Assembly: GCF_965227785.1 (NCBI RefSeq)
Contig: NZ_OZ245785.1
Span: forward strand, 3,100,001-3,164,000
DNA length: 64,000 nt
Reading direction: 5' to 3'
Origin: Gracilimonas sp965227785
GTDB lineage: Bacteria; Bacteroidota; Rhodothermia; Balneolales; Balneolaceae
Numbering within the stretch: the stretch's first letter is position 1; the number at the start of each line of letters is the position of its first letter. The notes beneath the pieces were generated by a model. The model saw nothing but the letters and a program-made list of their open reading frames with translations, was not told where the DNA came from and ran no database searches. Of this stretch, positions 61,875 through 64,000 are shown one piece after another. The position numbers were made by a program, and so were the translations under genes.

Positions 61875-63035
61875 ATGAAAGAATTACGAGTCGCCCTTTT
61901 TACAGGCAACTACAATCACATTAAAGACGGTGTTTCACTAACTTTGAACAGGCTGGTGAAATTTTTGGAAGAGCAGGGGATACCGGTTTTGGTATTTGGG
62001 CCAACGGTAAAAGAGCCAGCTCTTGATCACAATGGGCGACTGGTTTCAGTTCCTTCCATCCGTATGCCTGTCTCCGGCAGGGGAGAATACAGGGTCCCGA
62101 TCGGGATTTCGGAGGAAGCCGAAAAAGAACTTGAAGAGTTCAACCCGAACCTGGTTCATATCGCTACACCCGATAGAGCGGGATACAAAGCTTTGCTTTG
62201 GGCGCAGAAGAACAATGTGCAGGTAGTCGGTTCCTATCACACGCACTTCACCAGTTATTTTAAATATTATGGACTAACGCCTATCGAGTTTCTGGCGTGG
62301 CGGTATTTGAGCTGGTTTTATAATTCCTGTACGCATGTGTATGTACCTTCACAATCAATGATTGATGAACTGGAAACCCATGGTTTTGATGAGGGCATGA
62401 AAATCTGGGCACGAGGGGTGAACACAAAACTCTTCTCCCCTGAAAAGCGGGATATGGAATGGCGAAGAGCTGCAGGTTTTGAAGATGATGACATTGTTGT
62501 GACTTTTGTGTCGCGCCTGGTGTGGGAAAAGGAACTGGATACCTTCCGGCACAGTGTACAACAAGTGGCTTCAAAAAATTCGAGGGTGAAACCCCTTGTT
62601 GTAGGTGATGGCCCGGCGATGGATGAGTTGCAGAAGCTGATGCCTGAAGCACATTATACCGGTTTTTTGGATGGAGAGGACCTGGCAAAAGCGTATGCGA
62701 GCAGTGATGTTTTTCTGTTTCCTTCACACACCGAAACCTTCGGAAATGTAACGTTGGAAGCTATGAGCAGTGGTTTGCCCTGCTTAGTTGCCGACGCCAC
62801 GGGAAGTAAATCACTGGTTGAGCACGGGGTGAACGGGGGATTAGCTGAACCTGAAAACAAAGCAGATTTCACCAAAAAACTAGCCATCATTGTTTCTGAT
62901 CAAAATCTTCGGGATAAAATGAAAAAAGCTTCCAGGGAAAAAGCATTGAAGTATGAGTGGGATGAAATAAATGGAAAGCTTGTGCATAATTATAAAGAAG
63001 CTTTAGAACTCCCGGTTCCCCAAACCTATTTATAA
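61875..63035 (+). CDS. GT4-type glycosyltransferase
   Basis: A 386-residue GT-B-fold glycosyltransferase. The N-terminal domain starts RVALFTGNYNHIKDGVSLTL and has GSYHTHFTSYFKYYG; the C-terminal sugar-nucleotide domain contains VTFVSRLVWEKELDTF, LVVGDGPAMDEL and the EX7E motif ETFGNVTLE near residue 286. This resembles GDP-mannose- or UDP-sugar-dependent enzymes (SQD2/MgtA-like) that glycosylate lipids. It precedes a second glycosyltransferase by 13 nt, and the two probably work together, perhaps on a glycolipid. Confidence 0.9.
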   Translation: MKELRVALFTGNYNHIKDGVSLTLNRLVKFLEEQGIPVLVFGPTVKEPALDHNGRLVSVPSIRMPVSGRGEYRVPIGISEEAEKELEEFNPNLVHIATPDRAGYKALLWAQKNNVQVVGSYHTHFTSYFKYYGLTPIEFLAWRYLSWFYNSCTHVYVPSQSMIDELETHGFDEGMKIWARGVNTKLFSPEKRDMEWRRAAGFEDDDIVVTFVSRLVWEKELDTFRHSVQQVASKNSRVKPLVVGDGPAMDELQKLMPEAHYTGFLDGEDLAKAYASSDVFLFPSHTETFGNVTLEAMSSGLPCLVADATGSKSLVEHGVNGGLAEPENKADFTKKLAIIVSDQNLRDKMKKASREKALKYEWDEINGKLVHNYKEALELPVPQTYL

Positions 63036-63048
63036 AAAAGTTGAGTCT

Positions 63049-64000
63049 ATGAAAATCATCGACGTCGCAGAGTTTTATACAGATCAGGGTGGAGGGGTAA
63101 AAACCTACATCAATCAGAAACTGAAAGCCGGGAAAAAGCATGGTCACGATATTGTGATTGTGGCACCTGGCGAAGACTGGGGGGAAGAAGAACGCTATGG
63201 AGGAAGGGTGATTTGGGTAAAAGGACCACGGCTTCCGGTAGATTGGCGTTACTATATACTATGGCGTGAGAAAGCGGTACATGAAATTCTGGATCGTGAA
63301 AAGCCCGATGTAGTTGAAGGTTCTTCACCATGGACAGGTGGCTGGTTTGCCGGGCACTGGAAAGGTGATGCCGTGAAAACATTCATTTTTCATCAGGATC
63401 CCGTTGCCGCCTATCCTCATACCATATTTGGTAACATGCTGGGTTTTGACCGTGTGGATAAGATGTTTGGTTTTTACTGGAGATATCTTCAGCGGCTCAG
63501 TAGTAATTTTGATGCCACTATAGTAAGCGGAGAATGGCTGGCCGAGCGGATTGACAATTATGGAGTGAATAATCCCATTCCGGTTCCATTTGGAATAGAT
63601 AAGGACTTCTTCTCACCAAGCCGAAGAGATTCAGACCTCCGGAAAAAACTGCTGTCCGACTTTGGGTTACCGGAATCGGCCAGGCTGATGATAGCTATCA
63701 GTCGCCATCACCCCGAAAAAAGGTTGGGATCGTTGATAGATGGATTTCATGCTGCCGCGGAAGAAGAACCTATGGCTTTGATTGTATTTGGTGACGGCCC
63801 TATTCGAAAATATGTGGACTTTAAAGCAAACCGAAGTCCGTACGTAAAGCTGATGGGTTTCACTGAGAACCGGGATGAGCTTGCGAACATTCTTGCTTCC
63901 AGTGATTACTTTATTCACGGTTCATCAGCAGAAACCTATGGTATTGTTGTAGCCGAGGCTGTTTGCAGTGGTTTGCCTGTGGTTGTTCCCCAACGAGGAG
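63049..64000 (+). CDS. GT4-type glycosyltransferase, 3' end cut by window
   Basis: The first 317 codons of a second GT-B enzyme starting ATG at 63049. It begins MKIIDVAEFYTDQGGGVKTY, typical of glycosyltransferase family 4 N-terminal domains. The C-terminal domain shows MIAISRHHPEKRLGSLIDGF, LIVFGDGPIRKYV and the EX7E motif ETYGIVVAE near residue 293. Only the last ~50 residues are missing. Paralogous in fold to the preceding gene and separated by 13 nt, so co-transcribed. Acceptor and donor are unknown. Confidence 0.9.
   Translation, partial: MKIIDVAEFYTDQGGGVKTYINQKLKAGKKHGHDIVIVAPGEDWGEEERYGGRVIWVKGPRLPVDWRYYILWREKAVHEILDREKPDVVEGSSPWTGGWFAGHWKGDAVKTFIFHQDPVAAYPHTIFGNMLGFDRVDKMFGFYWRYLQRLSSNFDATIVSGEWLAERIDNYGVNNPIPVPFGIDKDFFSPSRRDSDLRKKLLSDFGLPESARLMIAISRHHPEKRLGSLIDGFHAAAEEEPMALIVFGDGPIRKYVDFKANRSPYVKLMGFTENRDELANILASSDYFIHGSSAETYGIVVAEAVCSGLPVVVPQRG

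Overview
The window looks like the chromosome of a Bacteroidota/Balneolota-type bacterium, most likely a Balneolaceae relative; genus and species cannot be fixed from sequence alone. The reasons are the many lipoproteins with short hydrophobic leaders ending in S/G-C, two SusC/SusD outer-membrane uptake pairs, three GWxTD-domain lipoproteins, an LptE gene linked to a sigma-54 activator, a class I DhnA-type aldolase, and scarce Shine-Dalgarno sequences. There is no CRISPR array, rRNA, prophage or intact insertion sequence. The only RNA gene seen is an initiator tRNA-Met.

Positions 1-9.2 kb hold ordinary housekeeping genes: a LemA/TPM-domain cluster, a YjjG-like nucleotidase, purL, an AraC regulator, two small secreted proteins, a short-chain dehydrogenase and lysine 6-transaminase. 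Positions 9.3-18 kb hold an esterase-like lipoprotein, then a tightly overlapping set (secreted TPR/propeller protein, LytS-type kinase, LytTR regulator). A TonB-dependent receptor with two tandem paralogous lipoproteins follows. A 9-12-9 direct repeat just upstream of the receptor has the layout of a LytTR operator, which suggests that the two-component pair drives the receptor. Ornithine aminotransferase, tRNA-fMet and a GIY-YIG remnant come next.

Positions 19.7-37.3 kb are the most distinctive part. Three paralogous GWxTD lipoproteins alternate with two complete SusC/SusD pairs (one SusD/RagB type, one SusD-like_2 type) and several unknown lipoproteins. No glycoside hydrolase, peptidase or sulfatase is present, so this is not a normal polysaccharide-utilisation locus. 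It looks like an outer-membrane system of unknown substrate. Strong terminators follow the first accessory lipoprotein and the second SusD.

Positions 37.4-64 kb return to core functions: pyruvate kinase, a PorW/SprE-like TPR lipoprotein with a TonB-C-like tail, pyrD, pabB, a MoxR/ChlI-like ATPase, cysteine-less L31, a metallo-hydrolase, the sigma-54 activator-lptE-TPR operon, an Lrp regulator with a palindromic operator, serS, dusB, class I aldolase, a flippase-like membrane protein, radA, rpsU, TIGR02757, a methyltransferase, mutY with an intact Nudix box, a propeller/Ig protein, a nucleoside-sugar epimerase-like protein and two GT-B glycosyltransferases, the last cut by the window end.

Two intergenic hairpins (1005-1077 and 51381-51468) are built from 7-nt and 8-nt repeats. 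Each sits directly after a minus-strand stop codon and has a purine-rich AGGAGGAA/AGAAGGAA loop. They look like members of an undescribed small repeat class. Function calls come from reading motifs by eye; no database search was run.
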